From Reticulitermes lucifugus (lineage: Eukaryota > Arthropoda > Insecta > Blattodea > Rhinotermitidae), in NCBI GenBank assembly GCA_026260175.1, contig JAKCWW010000049.1, positions 63,531 through 127,530 on the forward strand: a stretch of DNA of 64,000 nt, written 5' to 3'. The notes beneath the pieces were generated by a model. That model had not been told where the DNA came from and made no database searches. It saw nothing but the letters and a program-made list of their open reading frames with translations. The position numbers and the translations under genes are program-made. Positions 22,729-33,615 of this stretch are shown piece after piece (position 1 is the stretch's first letter; the number at the start of each line of letters is the position of its first letter).

Positions 22729-24489
22729 GTGCATTATTTGAAGATACATATTGACTTCAGCTGTTAAAGCTTTGTTAAGAATGATATAAAATAAATGTTA
22801 CTGTTTTAACGCTTTTTTAGGAGTTAATATTTATGTTCACTGATTTTGTGTTGCATCGTACATTTATTTCGTCATGTGTTTGTGTTGGGATTTTAATACC
22901 ATTAAAACAGCATTGTAGAAACAAGTAGAACTTAGCATGAAGCAGTTAGCGACCTCAAGTACCTGGCTGTTAGGAAATTCCAAGAGTGAGCTTTAATCCA
23001 CCGCATTAGTCTCCTGCTACTCCCTCCAGCCGACTCTGCATCCCACGCATACTTTGGATCCCCCATAATCCTCTGCCTTCCTCACAACGCCATAGGCTAC
23101 ATCGGAGGCATTTTCTGTAGTCTGCTGCTCGTTTCGTCCTTAGATTATATTTCTTCTTTTCTGTAAATTAAATTGCAACGTAATTTAAGCCTCAAAATCA
23201 TTTCGTTATTTTTGTATTCTTTTAATCGATTTCGTAACTTGTGTATGCCTTTACTACACGCGTATTTATCGATGCATAATACAAGATAATATTTAAAAAT
23301 AAACTATGTTGAGTCCGTGATATGAAGCCTTTGTTAAGAAGGTTTTTTCTTTAATTGGTAAGGGAATTTCCCATTTTTATACCAGAAGGACTAGTGCTTC
23401 TCAGCGCGTTAACTCGTGACAACCACAGTAAAAATCAATGAAAAGGATAACAACTGAAAGTAACTTTCCGAATAAATGTTTCAGTATTGTAAATTTTACA
23501 TACTACTGCAAAAGATTCGGCAGAACAAAATTTAATACATTGACTTTTGACGAATGAAACCAACTCTTGAACCACTATCCTCTAAATGTTACTTTCTTTC
23601 GACGCACATTTATTATGTGACAGTCAGATATATTTTTCACGACAAAATCCCTCCTCTTCTGACTTGGTTTATTTGAAGTCTCCAGAGACTAAATCACACT
23701 TCAAATACGTTGTGTCGGTGGCTGAAGTTAGACGTATGGATATGGTGAAAACCTTCTGTGATTGAGCAATTTCATAAAGAACTAAACCCCCCCCCCGCTC
23801 TGTCAGTTTCCTCTTCCTATTTTTCGCAGTTCCCAGCTTACATGGGACACGCTCTGGCGACCCATCTTGAAGGCACGATTTTCATCCGTCCTAGTAGAGC
23901 ACAGACTTCTGCGTCAAGGATCCAGATGCGTTATTTTCCACACAGTAGGCCTAGATGTGCGTCCGTGTCAGGGTGTCACAACGTTTTGCACTGCCCTTTT
24001 TTGTGTTGGAGAGATACCAATTTCGAATATTGGTCTGGAGAGCGGCAGTCGTAAAACACTTTGTGGTTTTTCTCAGTCAGTACACACAAGTGCTTTGATA
24101 GTAGCTAAAAATAGGTGACGCAGTTCTGTTCCACTCACTAGATCGGCAGTCATATTCGACTTAGTAGAGTTTAGTGTGCACTTTGAAATACGTCTTTAAG
24201 TGCATTAGAAATAATCAGTTGTCGAAAGACAATAAATGAAAAGATGCTAATAAGGTGCTGTAAATTTCCATTTTCTATATTAATATTTTGTAAAGCAATG
24301 TTAATCTTGAACTTTCTGAGCATTTCTTATAGAATAAATGTATAAAATATATATTTCGTACTAGTGCATTCGACGGAGTAGGCAGAATTTATATAACTTT
24401 TATATTCTAGCTACATATGTCGGTTTATAAAATCCAACAACAGGCAATCGAGTCTTGATATAAGAAGGTAGTTAACTTAAATTGCTAAT
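22729..24489. other. No recognisable gene
   Basis: A poly-C run at about 23,787-23,797 is low complexity. Overlapping plus-strand frames at 23,758-24,118 are of modest length and I recognise nothing in them. Confidence 0.4.
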
Positions 24490-25130
24490 CGCTCACTCCA
24501 TGGAGCAAAGTCCTTCTTGAGAAGCTAACAGGTTCTTAGCTAGTAAAGAAATGCCCCACAGTTTATGAAAACCGGAGGTTCATTACCGCATTTACAACGG
24601 TCCGCAACCTGTCACTATCCTGAGGCCGATCAATCCAGTCCATGCTCATATCTTACTTCTCGAAGATCCATTTCAATATTATGCCCCCATCTACGCCCAA
24701 GTCTTCCAAGTGGTTTCTTTCCCTCAGGTTTTCCCACCACATCCCTTTATGCATTTCTCCTCTTTCGATACGTGATGCAAGCCCAGGCCATCTCATTCTT
24801 CTTGATTTTATCACCGGAATAATATATGGTGAGGAGTACAGAGCATAAAATTCTCGTTATGTAATCTTTTCCAGCCCTTACTACCTCGTCCTTCTTAGGC
24901 CCAAATATCTTTCTCGACACCGTATTCTAGAAAACCTTCAGCCTGTGTTGGTTTCTGAATGTGAAAGACCAACTTTCACACCCATGCAAAACAACAGGCA
25001 GAATTGTAGTTCCGCATATTTAAATCTTTATGTTTTTGGATAGCACACTGGAATACTAAAGATCCTGCACGGAATGATACCAAACATTCCCTGAGTTCAA
25101 TCTGCCCTTAATAAAGTTCCAATAGCCTTC
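24490..25130 (-). pseudogene. APE-type LINE ORF2 C-terminus and 3' UTR
   Basis: Minus-strand translation gives ILPVVLHGCESWSFTFRNQH, then NTVSRKIFGPKKDEV, then LTIYYSGDKIKKNEMAWA, and VGKPEGKKPLGRLGRRWG followed by HNIEMDLREV. These match, in order, the C-terminal motifs of an insect LINE (YGCETWTLTLREEHRLRVFE, KIFGAKRDEV, GRPRRRWEDNIKMDLREV). The 3' UTR is at the left and matches 13,184-13,265. It is 5' truncated, with several frameshifts. This is the largest copy of the family here. Confidence 0.8.
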
Positions 25131-25721
25131 TTATAACTGTTGATCCGAAGTTTTATACGTAGACTTAAGATTATTAAAAGTACAATAAGATGGCTAAATA
25201 ATTAACGCAAAATTATGTATGTAACAAAACCTATTGTCGTACAGGAAATATGTAAACGTTATGCTCCACTTGTTAATGTTTAAGTTTTTGTGATATCCTA
25301 CTGGCATTTAATGATGCTCGATGGATTTTTTCTTCTCGTAAACTCCCTTTAACAATTCTTTTTTATGTGGTGATATTTTGATTTTGCTGCAGTATATGTA
25401 TTTCTTTTGGTGACTGGATTACGTTTTGCAACAAGTAATTTGTAAATTAAAATCCGGTTAAATTTACTCAGAAATGAGAACAATGAAATAGAAATTCAAT
25501 CTTAATAAGCCTAAACTAGAGGTGTTATTTTAATACTCATGTATTATACACATTCTTCCAAAAAAAATCAGTCATTTACTTCTCTATTCAATTTCAAAAT
25601 GTTTTAAGAATTGCTATATTATGAAAAATAAAAAACAACATTAGACAAAGAATAAATATAGCAATTTAGATCCTACTGGTAACTTAGTGTAAATAGTTTT
25701 AAAACTTTCGCGGCGACATGA
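25131..25721. other. No recognisable feature
   Basis: Very AT-rich, with no repeat or frame of note. Confidence 0.45.
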
Positions 25722-25865
25722 TTCAATATAGTCTTCTCGGGCGCACAGCCGCGTCNNNNNNNNNNNNNNNNNNNNNNNNNNNNNNNNNNNNNNNNNNNNN
25801 NNNNNCCCGAAACGTTGTATTCAAACGAATTGACGCTGCTGTGCGCCCGAGAAGACTATATTGAA
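25722..25865. repeat. Palindrome interrupted by a 50-N assembly gap
   Basis: A perfect 28-bp inverted repeat (25,722-25,749 and 25,838-25,865) encloses a gap of 50 Ns at 25,756-25,805. Just right of the gap, CCCGAAACGTTGTATTC matches the 3' half of a hammerhead-like core (GAAAC, loop GUU, GUA). The missing CUGANGA and stem II strand would lie in the gap. The exact 50 Ns suggest a placeholder length. Confidence 0.75.
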
Positions 25866-28048
25866 TTAGTGTAAGTGGCTTTAATGTTAAAAAACCTTAC
25901 TAAATTTATGTATATCTCATACCAAACAGCGATTATTTCCTTATACACCACTAACTGACTGATTCTTTTTTATCGGAGACGGAATGTGTGTACTGCAGAG
26001 TACGAACAGGTTCTATGAAGATAATTAAGGTTAAATTCAGTCTTCAAAGTGTAAAATATTTTCGTATTGAATTCTTCTTAGACCTGCAGACGCTTGAAGA
26101 TGAACGCACTATTTTCCTTCGAAAATTCTGGAACTTATTATCCAGTGACTCCGCGTCAGAACTCAGAGAAATGGAGGCCTCTTCTTTTTCGTGCTAATGT
26201 TGAATTATTTTTGCCATCTGTGGATAGATGAATTACAATTATTTAATCAAAACCCAGAACGGTTGCGGTGATCGGGATATGTTTTAAAATGGAGGGAATA
26301 AGAAATGCAACATCTTGTTCGGGGTTCATGACGGATGTAGACAAGGGGCACATCTGTGCAATGACACAATAATTTTAAACCGTGGAGAAACATACATGAA
26401 GAGTTTGACTCATTGAACTGTTTCAGGATATTTAGAAACATGCTTTTCTGCACCCTGTGTTAAACGTCTGGTTCCTTAACCTCAAGTAATCATTATACCG
26501 GCTGAGCCACTACAAGCTTCTTACACCATGAGCGGTAAGTAATCACCATTCTGTATTTTGTTGTATAGGATCTATTTAAGGATATGCATGTCAACATTTG
26601 TTTTGTCATAAGTGTGTGTAAATACTGATAGTAGTAGTTCACTAATTAAACCATTTGGATATAACATAAATCGAAGTTATTTTAAGGAAAGAGAATTTTA
26701 GACTTATTTTTCATATCACTTATTCTTTATAGGATTTGAGGTCTTGGTGCTCCGCCCTTTTATTTCATGGTGAAGCGGCCTCTTTTTTCTTATATATTTA
26801 CATATTTATGTGCTTTTCTCGCATTTAACGACGTTTAATTTTTGTACGACGTTTAAGGAGTTCTTCTTTAATTAACGCTTTTGTACTTCACTTTACAAAA
26901 GCGTACTTTATTTTCGGACGTTACGGACTTAAGCAGCCTGTGTTAAAAGTGTGATTTATATTCAAAGTGCATATGTTTTCGAGATTAGGTTGGAACGAAA
27001 ACTGGTTTAGAATACTAAGAGACTTTTAAACTATGCGTGTCTCTCTACATGAATCTAGAGTTCTTGCCTTGTGAATTTAAAAAATTAAAACCTCATGTTC
27101 ACTTCCTTATAACCAGCAAGAATAGAATGGTGGACTGCAATGGAATACATTTATTTTGCAAACGGTCTCTTTGTGTTTTTACACATATCTGATCCATTCC
27201 GAATTGTGTTTATTGTAGATAAAGTCTGTTGTCTTGAAGCCAATTGGGTTACGTTATCACGACGCATAGGATCGGAAACTGTAATTTACAGTGTTATTTA
27301 GATGAATAAATTATGCAGAGATATAGAATTTGGAAATGTTAAAGATTTGCGTGATATAAACAACGTACAGGTTTCGACATGAGTTTCGTTCAAATGAAGA
27401 AGTTAAATTTGCAAGATGAATTTTGGTACAGATACACGGTATAGAATTTAGTAAGAACGTTGTGTGCCTTTTGATTGCCGTGAGGCAGTTCGAAATAACT
27501 TCGTCGTTTGAACTTCAATTCCATCAAAGTTTTGTCATTATTGAAAATAACTTCTTCATTCTTTTCGTCTGAATATTTTACTTCTTGAATCTTAATCAAA
27601 TGTAACTTAACGTAATAAACCTGTGCCCAATTTAGAGTAAAAGATTCACAGTTTAATATACTACAGTCCTCATTAGTATAAGTAATACAATAAAATACTA
27701 GACGACAAGTTTGCTTTCTCTAGAGTTTGGTTTCCATTCATATTTTTACGTAGGGCGTGGTGATGTAATGGGGAAAAGATACAAAATGCTTGCTTTGGGA
27801 TAAGTGTAACTCCTGTGGTGGCCTTTTTTGTATCTGATAGTGTCCTAAACAAATAAAATCCGTAGTCACTCTTGCCTTCCTGGGATGTAGGAAGGAGGTG
27901 TGTCGTGGGCGATTCGGCCGTGGTCCAGGCGTAGAAGATAAAATCGTGTGCGTGGCGGACAGAGCGTAAATTAGCGTGGTTTATGTGGACAGCAGAAGTG
28001 ATCCGTTTTTACCTGTTACAATATGACATTAACACATTTTTGCTAATT
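25866..28048. other. No recognisable gene
   Basis: AT-rich. Near 26,490-26,515 the minus strand reads AGTGGCTCAGCCGGTAT, a tRNA box A-like remnant without a box B. Short frames at 25,988-26,197, 26,247-26,453 and 27,390-27,599 have no support. Confidence 0.4.
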
Positions 28049-28064
28049 ATTTATAATTTTGCAT

Positions 28065-28148
28065 GTCCCCCCAGCGGGATTCGAACCCTTAATCCCAGCA
28101 AGCGAGCGCCGCAATCCCACCCCTTAGAACGCGCGGCCACTGGGAAAT
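28065..28148 (-). repeat. tRNA-head-only SINE A copy or tRNA retropseudogene with TSD
   Basis: The 84-bp insert is flanked by a 16-bp direct repeat (28,049-28,064 and 28,149-28,164, two mismatches). On the minus strand it reads as a class II tRNA-like sequence: box A region GTGGCCGCGCGTTCTAAGG, box B GGGTTCGAATCCC and a G-rich 3' end (CTGGGGGGAC) that can pair with the 5' end as an acceptor stem. It equals the head of SINE family A with no body. Confidence 0.75.
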
Positions 28149-28289
28149 ATTTATAATTATTCATATTTATTTATATAGGTTAACATTCTTAGACATTTTA
28201 AAGATCATTTATTTTATGTATTCCTCCATATTTTTAATTATTTCGTCTCTTTTTACATGTCTTCGTTTTTGACCGAGCTCTCCAGGGTA

Positions 28290-28900
28290 CCTTTATTTCA
28301 GTTGCCAAGATACCAACTGTGCTTCTTCTTTTAACTTCTGTACCAACAGAAAACATTCAGGCCGTTCATTTCCTTTGTATTCCACCGTCATACCAGTATT
28401 TTGTATTTTTCTCCACAGGCAGTGATTAAAAAGAACATTACAGCCAGTAATAACGGAGGCTGGAAAGATTTCAGTTATTGCAGTGATGACCGTTGCTTCG
28501 AAATCGACCTTTATAATTTATGGTGAAGAACACACACCAATTCTTCAGCATAGTTAACAAATCATCATATGTTGTTTCTTTTTTTTTTCCGATATAAATG
28601 CAAACAGAACCGGATATATGTGGTTTTCATGCGATGTGCTTCCAAGATCTACGTGTAAGCTATACAACTGAGCGAATTGTTTCGGACAACATTTACATGT
28701 GCCGTCTAGAAAAAAAGAATTTCTGCTTCTAAGTAAATATTCACTATCTCCCCCAGCGAAGACAAGAATACTTTTCCCTGAGTCATCAGTGTGATCGATT
28801 GGAAGAACGCTGGATTTGTTTGCCAGACGTAAAACTTCTTCCGAAAATACCATTTTCGAACTGTCTTCCGGATTTTGCTCAGTACCCAGAACGTTTCGCC
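28290..28900 (-). pseudogene. MULE-type transposase fragment
   Basis: Minus-strand translation gives SRNSFFLDGTCKCCPKQFAQ and LYSLHVDLGSTSHENHIYPV with LFAFISEKKK, then (frame shifted at a poly-A run near 28,580) IIKVDFEATVITAVTEIFPA with SVITGCN and HCLWRKIQNTG. These correspond to the FxDGTFKxxPxxFxQLYTIH, PLVFALLPDKKxxTY and DFExAxxxAxxxxFPxxxxxGCxFHxxQxxWRK blocks of the MULE transposase domain. DG and DFE hold two of the expected catalytic acids. N- and C-terminal parts are missing and there are stops. Confidence 0.72.
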
Positions 28901-28930
28901 GTTCTTTACACAGCCGAGTCTTAACATTAT

Positions 28931-29245
28931 CGTATTTTGATATTTAAGTTACCATGTCATATCCTTTCGCGTAAACGTCTGACAATTCTTACTTATAAAT
29001 TATATTTACAGGCACAGACACGTCTTCCCTAGCTCTCTTTCTGCAGTTATCCAGTTTCACTTTAATCTCCATTCCAGCTAGGTTTGGTACGTAACTATGG
29101 ACGTTTTACTAACTATTTCATACTTTAAAGTAGTTTTCAGCTTCGCTTTGCACTTACCGCACTAGTATTTAACACACACCCAACTTATCAACTTCGAAGT
29201 TCTCCGTCGAGTTCGTATCAAAGACGGTTTTCCCATTCTCGTAGA
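28931..29245. other. No recognisable feature
   Basis: No repeat or coding trace that I can name. Confidence 0.4.
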
Positions 29246-29248
29246 AAC

Positions 29249-29605
29249 AACAGTCGTCCCTCGGTAATCCGGACCCCGGTATTCCGGATCGCCGGGTATT
29301 CCGGACAGTTTAGGGCCAACTGTAGCCTCTCTTTCACCCCGGTGATCCGGTCATTGTCCGGATCACCGGGGGAAATTCGGAGACAATCCGCACTCCGAGG
29401 CTGGTGGCGTGGGTGAAGTGGGAGGAGCCAGCTGCTCTTTAACTCCTCAACAGTAAGGACGTGATCTCTCGAGTGTTTAGGCTCCAGGAAATTATAACTT
29501 TGCATTGAATGATGAGTTCTTTGTATGTTACCTGTACCATGGATTTTCCCCTCGGCGTTCCGGATTCCCCGGTAATCCGGACTACCCATTCCCCCATATA
29601 GTACG
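29249..29605. mobile_element. Pogo/Tigger-like terminal segment
   Basis: The segment starts CAGTCGTCCCTCGGTAATCC at 29,251, close to the CAGT...CCTCGATAA-type ends of pogo/Tigger elements. Five further copies of a GGTAATCCGGA or GGTATTCCGGA phrase follow, one of them inverted (TGTCCGGATCACCGG). Another (CCGGTAATCCGGACTACCC) lies near 29,568. A clear opposite terminus and TA target duplication are not seen. The 134-codon minus frame across it is probably incidental. Confidence 0.45.
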
Positions 29606-29816
29606 GATTGCCGCAATTTCACCAGCCATGATTAACTTATGAACTCGCGCACGCTTAAGTTGTTTACCGTTTCAAAACCAACTAGAAAATGATGAAGACA
29701 GAACGGCAGGCAAAACAATACTTTATTTACGGATGTGGGGGTGGGGTATTATAGGGTTTGAACCACTCAAGGTCACTGTACGCATTTTTGTGCACTGCAG
29801 ATATACAGGTCTGCAG

Positions 29817-29955
29817 ATATTTATTGCATTCTTATGTATCCTCTTCCTTTTCAAAAAATATGTCCGTCTGAACCACGACGTGGCCGCCTGGCCCACTGTC
29901 CGCCAGGCCCACGACCGCTACAGCGACGGCACCAGGAAGGAGGAGGACTCAAAGC
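29817..29955 (+). CDS. Candidate coding exon, GC3-rich
   Basis: One frame reads IFIAFLCILFLFKKYVRLNH followed by DVAAWPTVRQAHDRYSDGTR and KEEDSK. From 29,871 on, 25 of 26 codons end in C or G, against AT-rich surroundings. That is the signature of a constrained coding exon and not of chance. A hydrophobic stretch of 12 residues followed by KKY suggests a membrane-anchor junction. A possible acceptor is the CTGCAG ending at 29,816 and a possible donor is GTATAC at 29,956. I do not recognise the protein. No neighbouring exon is visible. It could also be an unusual TE fragment. Confidence 0.4.
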
Positions 29956-32188
29956 GTATACTGCCGATAAAAGCAGTCTGGATGTTAGAGGTCTATATAC
30001 ATATCCGCTTTCTCATTTATTCTGTGTAGAAAGAAGCCTTGCAAAATACAGATTGTCTACCGAATAAGTCGTATGGAATACTGAGCAACGCGACTTTAAC
30101 TATGAACCTTGAGGAAAATCAACTAAAGAAGAAGAATACTGTAAGGTACTTCCGTATGTGGTCAGTGATTTTGTCTCATTTTGTCTCATATTGTAATTTA
30201 TGGCGTTCAAGTCAGAGACTTTTTTTCTTCAGCTGATTTATTTTATGCTGTATCAAAATATCAGATCATATGGCGTCACTAGTAGAATGACTGTAAAATA
30301 CGTTGATAGAAAATGTTGTCGCCAAACTTAGGTATTATCCCGCAATTTTCCTGGAAGAACCGAGGAAAGTTGCGATAAAACTTCGGCCAAACCAGTCGGG
30401 GTTCCGCTCGAAATTTAAGCCGGGCAGCCACCGAATGCAAGTTTAGAGCACTGCTGGTTAACCAATGTGCTCCGCACAAGTAATACAAATGTCAAATGTT
30501 ATGAGAACCTGTCAGTTGGACAATGATTGTGACGTTACAGGTTTATCGTAACACATTAAGCTACTAAAAAGAATAAAGGATATTATTTACATTAAGCTGA
30601 GCTCAGCAAATCCGAAAAAAAATTTGAGCTGAATTTTGGACATATATGATAATTGTTTTTTAACATTCTGTTTGAAGAAATTACGTTTATTAAATAATAC
30701 TCGCAATGTTTTTTGAATATATTTTTAAATGTGTTCCATATTATTTTGCACTTTTGCTTCTCTCATACTTTTGTGCTAAAGAAATGCAAATTATAAATAG
30801 CAAAAGCTTCTGTGTACTTTGTCTCACCAGCACTCGGAACTACGCAGGATACGGGAGCGAATTCTTTTGAGATCTTATCATATTTTATATGGGCCAGACA
30901 GGGTTGCAAATTGAAGGAAACTATCTTGATAAATACTACTCAATTCTCTTGATTAAATGGCAGCCATGTATGTCTACTTTCTGCAAGGACTGGTGTAGAT
31001 ATTAGATGATAAGATATGTCCCAGACACTTGAATCTGCTCTCAAGACGTGCCAGAATGCAGCCTGCTGAAGAGTTACCTTGTGGTTTTGATCAGCTTTCC
31101 CGAGAGTTGTCCAAATATGCGTACGTGAACTGGGACACTGAAAACTGTATCTGTGGCCCTTAGACGAATATTAATATACTGTACAAGAATTAAACACACT
31201 CGCTGCTGATTTATCGTAAGATTATGTTTCGTAGATTTTAATTAATTCACCCTACGAATTGAGCTATTCTGAGCTTCTCGAAGTCTCTGCTATATGTACC
31301 TAGTATGATTCTAGTTCGTACTTTACAGTGTGCTGTGGTACAAGTTTTCTCCTAAATGAAATGTTACAAAGATTTAATGCACATGTAAGAACGAAAATTT
31401 CCCCGTGGTTTGTCTTTCCGGCTTGCCATCTGACATTTCGTTATCTCCTAAAGGGTAGACTGTACGCTTATTTGCGTGTCGAAGATGCCACCAGGCAAGG
31501 CGAACTGAAGTGTTGTGACGAGATGCGAGCTGAGAGGCAGGCCTGCTCATAGCGGTTGTGGTAGTGATTCATGTCGTATGGGTTATGAAGACGAGACGTG
31601 ACGTAGGATGCTCACAGCGGTGGTGATGTTGATTCCAGTCATGTGGGGTATAAAGATGAGCATTCTGGTGAATACGAATATTTACTGATGTCACTCTTCT
31701 TGAACGCCTTGGATCCTGAAAACAGAGGCAAGAAGTCCCTGCGAAATTTCGACAGCTACCCGTATTTACGAGTCAACATTGTGCCATATCCCAGGAGGCT
31801 CGAAACTCCTTTGATTGGTACGATGCTCAGTTTTTTTTTATCTACACACGGTCCCCACTCTTGCGAGTAGTTACGTTGCTGGAGGCAAACTTACAGATTT
31901 AAAAATAATTATTATTTTAATAAAGTGTTTGCCACCTATGCACGTCTTCAATATTCGTTACATTAATATTTTACAACTGTTGGAGAAGGTTTGAATGTAT
32001 ATTCTGTTCTTACTTTTTTGTTTTTTCTCCAAATTTTAAATGGGCTTCTCGACATAACCTGTTAATAACATACCCGCGTACCATGACAATTTCTCCGCGT
32101 ACTTTAAGAGATTTTACTTTAGAAATGATTTCAGTATCTAGTCTAACTTAGAGCACGCGCACTTCTATACAGTGCACAGGCTAGAGTC
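29956..32188. other. No recognisable gene; short tandem duplication
   Basis: A ~60-bp segment with TGCTCAYAGCGGTKGTG is duplicated at about 31,537-31,600 and 31,609-31,668 with substitutions. Otherwise unremarkable AT-rich sequence. Confidence 0.45.
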
Positions 32189-32189
32189 T

Positions 32190-32890
32190 GTACAACATAT
32201 ATCATCATCATCGTCTTCAGCCACAGAGTGTAAGCCATCCAGGCGTGTTCCATCTTCATGGATTTTGATCCCTCCGTCTCCTTCTTTGTCCTCCTACATT
32301 TCTTCTGCCAGCTGGAAGGTATTCATACTCTCACTTGGGAATGTGTTTATCGTTCATTCTTCATAAATGCCGTGTCCACTTACGTCTATAATCCACAACA
32401 ATGTCGTGTAATTCTATATGCTAGTTATTTGCTAATTTCTTCATTCGTTTTATAATCATATAATTTATAACCCGCAACCTATTTCAAAAATTTTATCTCT
32501 TATACCTCTGTTCCCATTTTATGTTTCTTTTGTCGGTCCAATTCTAACGCCCATACAATAGTGCTGATACTGCCATTGTCTTGTATAATTTCAATCTTTT
32601 TTCCCTTATTGCTTGTTTAAAACATATATACTGAAACATTTGTGCATATTATTGTTCTTTGTATAAGATATGCTACATCCAAGATACTTAACTTCTTCTC
32701 TTTTTCAATTACTTTGTTGTCAATAAGTATATTGGCGCTGATGTTCTCTTTTCCTTGAAATCCATCACTTTTGTTTAACCGTTAAGAATTAAAAATTTTA
32801 ACGCATATAAATGCTATTTAGTACATGTAATGTTAGCTGGAAGCCATTCTCTACTTGGTAAAAACTACTTAGTCGTCTGCAAACAAAAAC
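32190..32890 (-). pseudogene. LINE reverse transcriptase C-terminal half
   Basis: Minus-strand translation starts with FADD (32,883-32,872), the RT active-site motif, followed at once by a stop. Then come VIEKEKKLSILDVAYLIQRT (compare the YLGCSISYxxN motif), TMAVSALLYG and NWTDKR (compare AVPxLLYGSExWT), RRKWTRHL and RMNDKHIPK, and YLPAGRRNVGGQRRRRRDQN (compare YxPxGRRxxGRPRxRWxD). The order and spacing are those of an APE-type non-LTR element distinct from the family at 24.5 kb. Many stops are present. It lies 80 bp from the mariner relic. Confidence 0.78.
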
Positions 32891-32972
32891 CGTATGTATG
32901 GTAGTCTGAAGTACTCGAAAGTGATTTCATATAATATATATGTATATATCGTGAAAGAAAAATGCCAACCTA

Positions 32973-33613
32973 CAGAAGGCGAATCTACACCACAATGCAA
33001 GAAAAAATATTGTTTGAACATAGGCCTTCTGAAACATGGTAGCCTTCTGACGACTAAAGAAAGTGCTCAAAGTGTCCGCCTTGAGTTTCCATGCAGACAT
33101 TATAGGAGACAAACTTCTGGGACCCTACTTTTTCCCACCTCATCTGACTAGGGCTGATTACCATGACTTCCTACGAAACTTCCTTCTAGAGCCGTTGGAA
33201 GATGTGGCTCTGCAGACTAGTTCATGCATGATGGTGCTCCACCACATTTTATTCTTGCTTTTTGGGAATTCTTGAACAGCCTGTTTCCGGAACAGTGGAT
33301 AGGATCACGTGGACCAACAGCATCTCCTGATCGTTCCCCTCATTTAAGTTCCTTCAATTTTTATCTCAGGGGACGTCTAATGTCTGCTGTTTGTGATAAA
33401 GCAGTTAATGACGTCCAGGACTTGCAACAACGAATAGAGAATGGATTTGAGGTGATTCGTACGACACGTGGAATTTTCCAGCGAGTCAGGCAAACGCTGT
33501 TAGATTGCAACGTCCTGCGCTGAAGCTCAAGAAGGACACTTCGATTATTTTATTTAGAAATCCTATGTTCATGACACATTTATTTTTGTATTGTGGTGTA
33601 GATTTACCTTCTG
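32973..33613 (+). mobile_element. Mariner-like element, internally deleted, with TA duplication
   Basis: The terminal inverted repeats begin CAGAAGGCGAATCTACACCA at 32,973 and end with the complement at 33,586-33,613 (about 28 bp, few mismatches). A TA dinucleotide lies on each side (32,971-32,972 and 33,614-33,615). This is the target duplication of the Tc1/mariner superfamily. At 641 bp the element is about half the usual length, so the N-terminal DNA-binding part of the transposase is missing. Confidence 0.88.
33060..33525 (+). pseudogene. Tc1/mariner-superfamily transposase, C-terminal part
   Basis: Two frames joined by a shift near 33,224 encode ADIIGDKLLGPYFFPPHLTR and then MHDGAPPHFILAFWEFLNSL with FPEQWIG, DRSPHLSSFNFYLRG and DVQDLQQRIENGF. 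The MHDGAPPH block holds the second catalytic aspartate. The third position (normally SPDL) reads SPHL, and the following D of the DFYL block is N. About 36 residues separate the two catalytic positions, longer than the 34 of classical mariner. The first catalytic region is not identifiable. Inactive. Confidence 0.82.
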
Positions 33614-33615
33614 TA

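Noticed and set aside
29218-29622. 134-codon minus-strand open frame
   Set aside because: It runs through the repeated CCGGAT-type motifs of the pogo-like segment, so it is best explained by that repeat.
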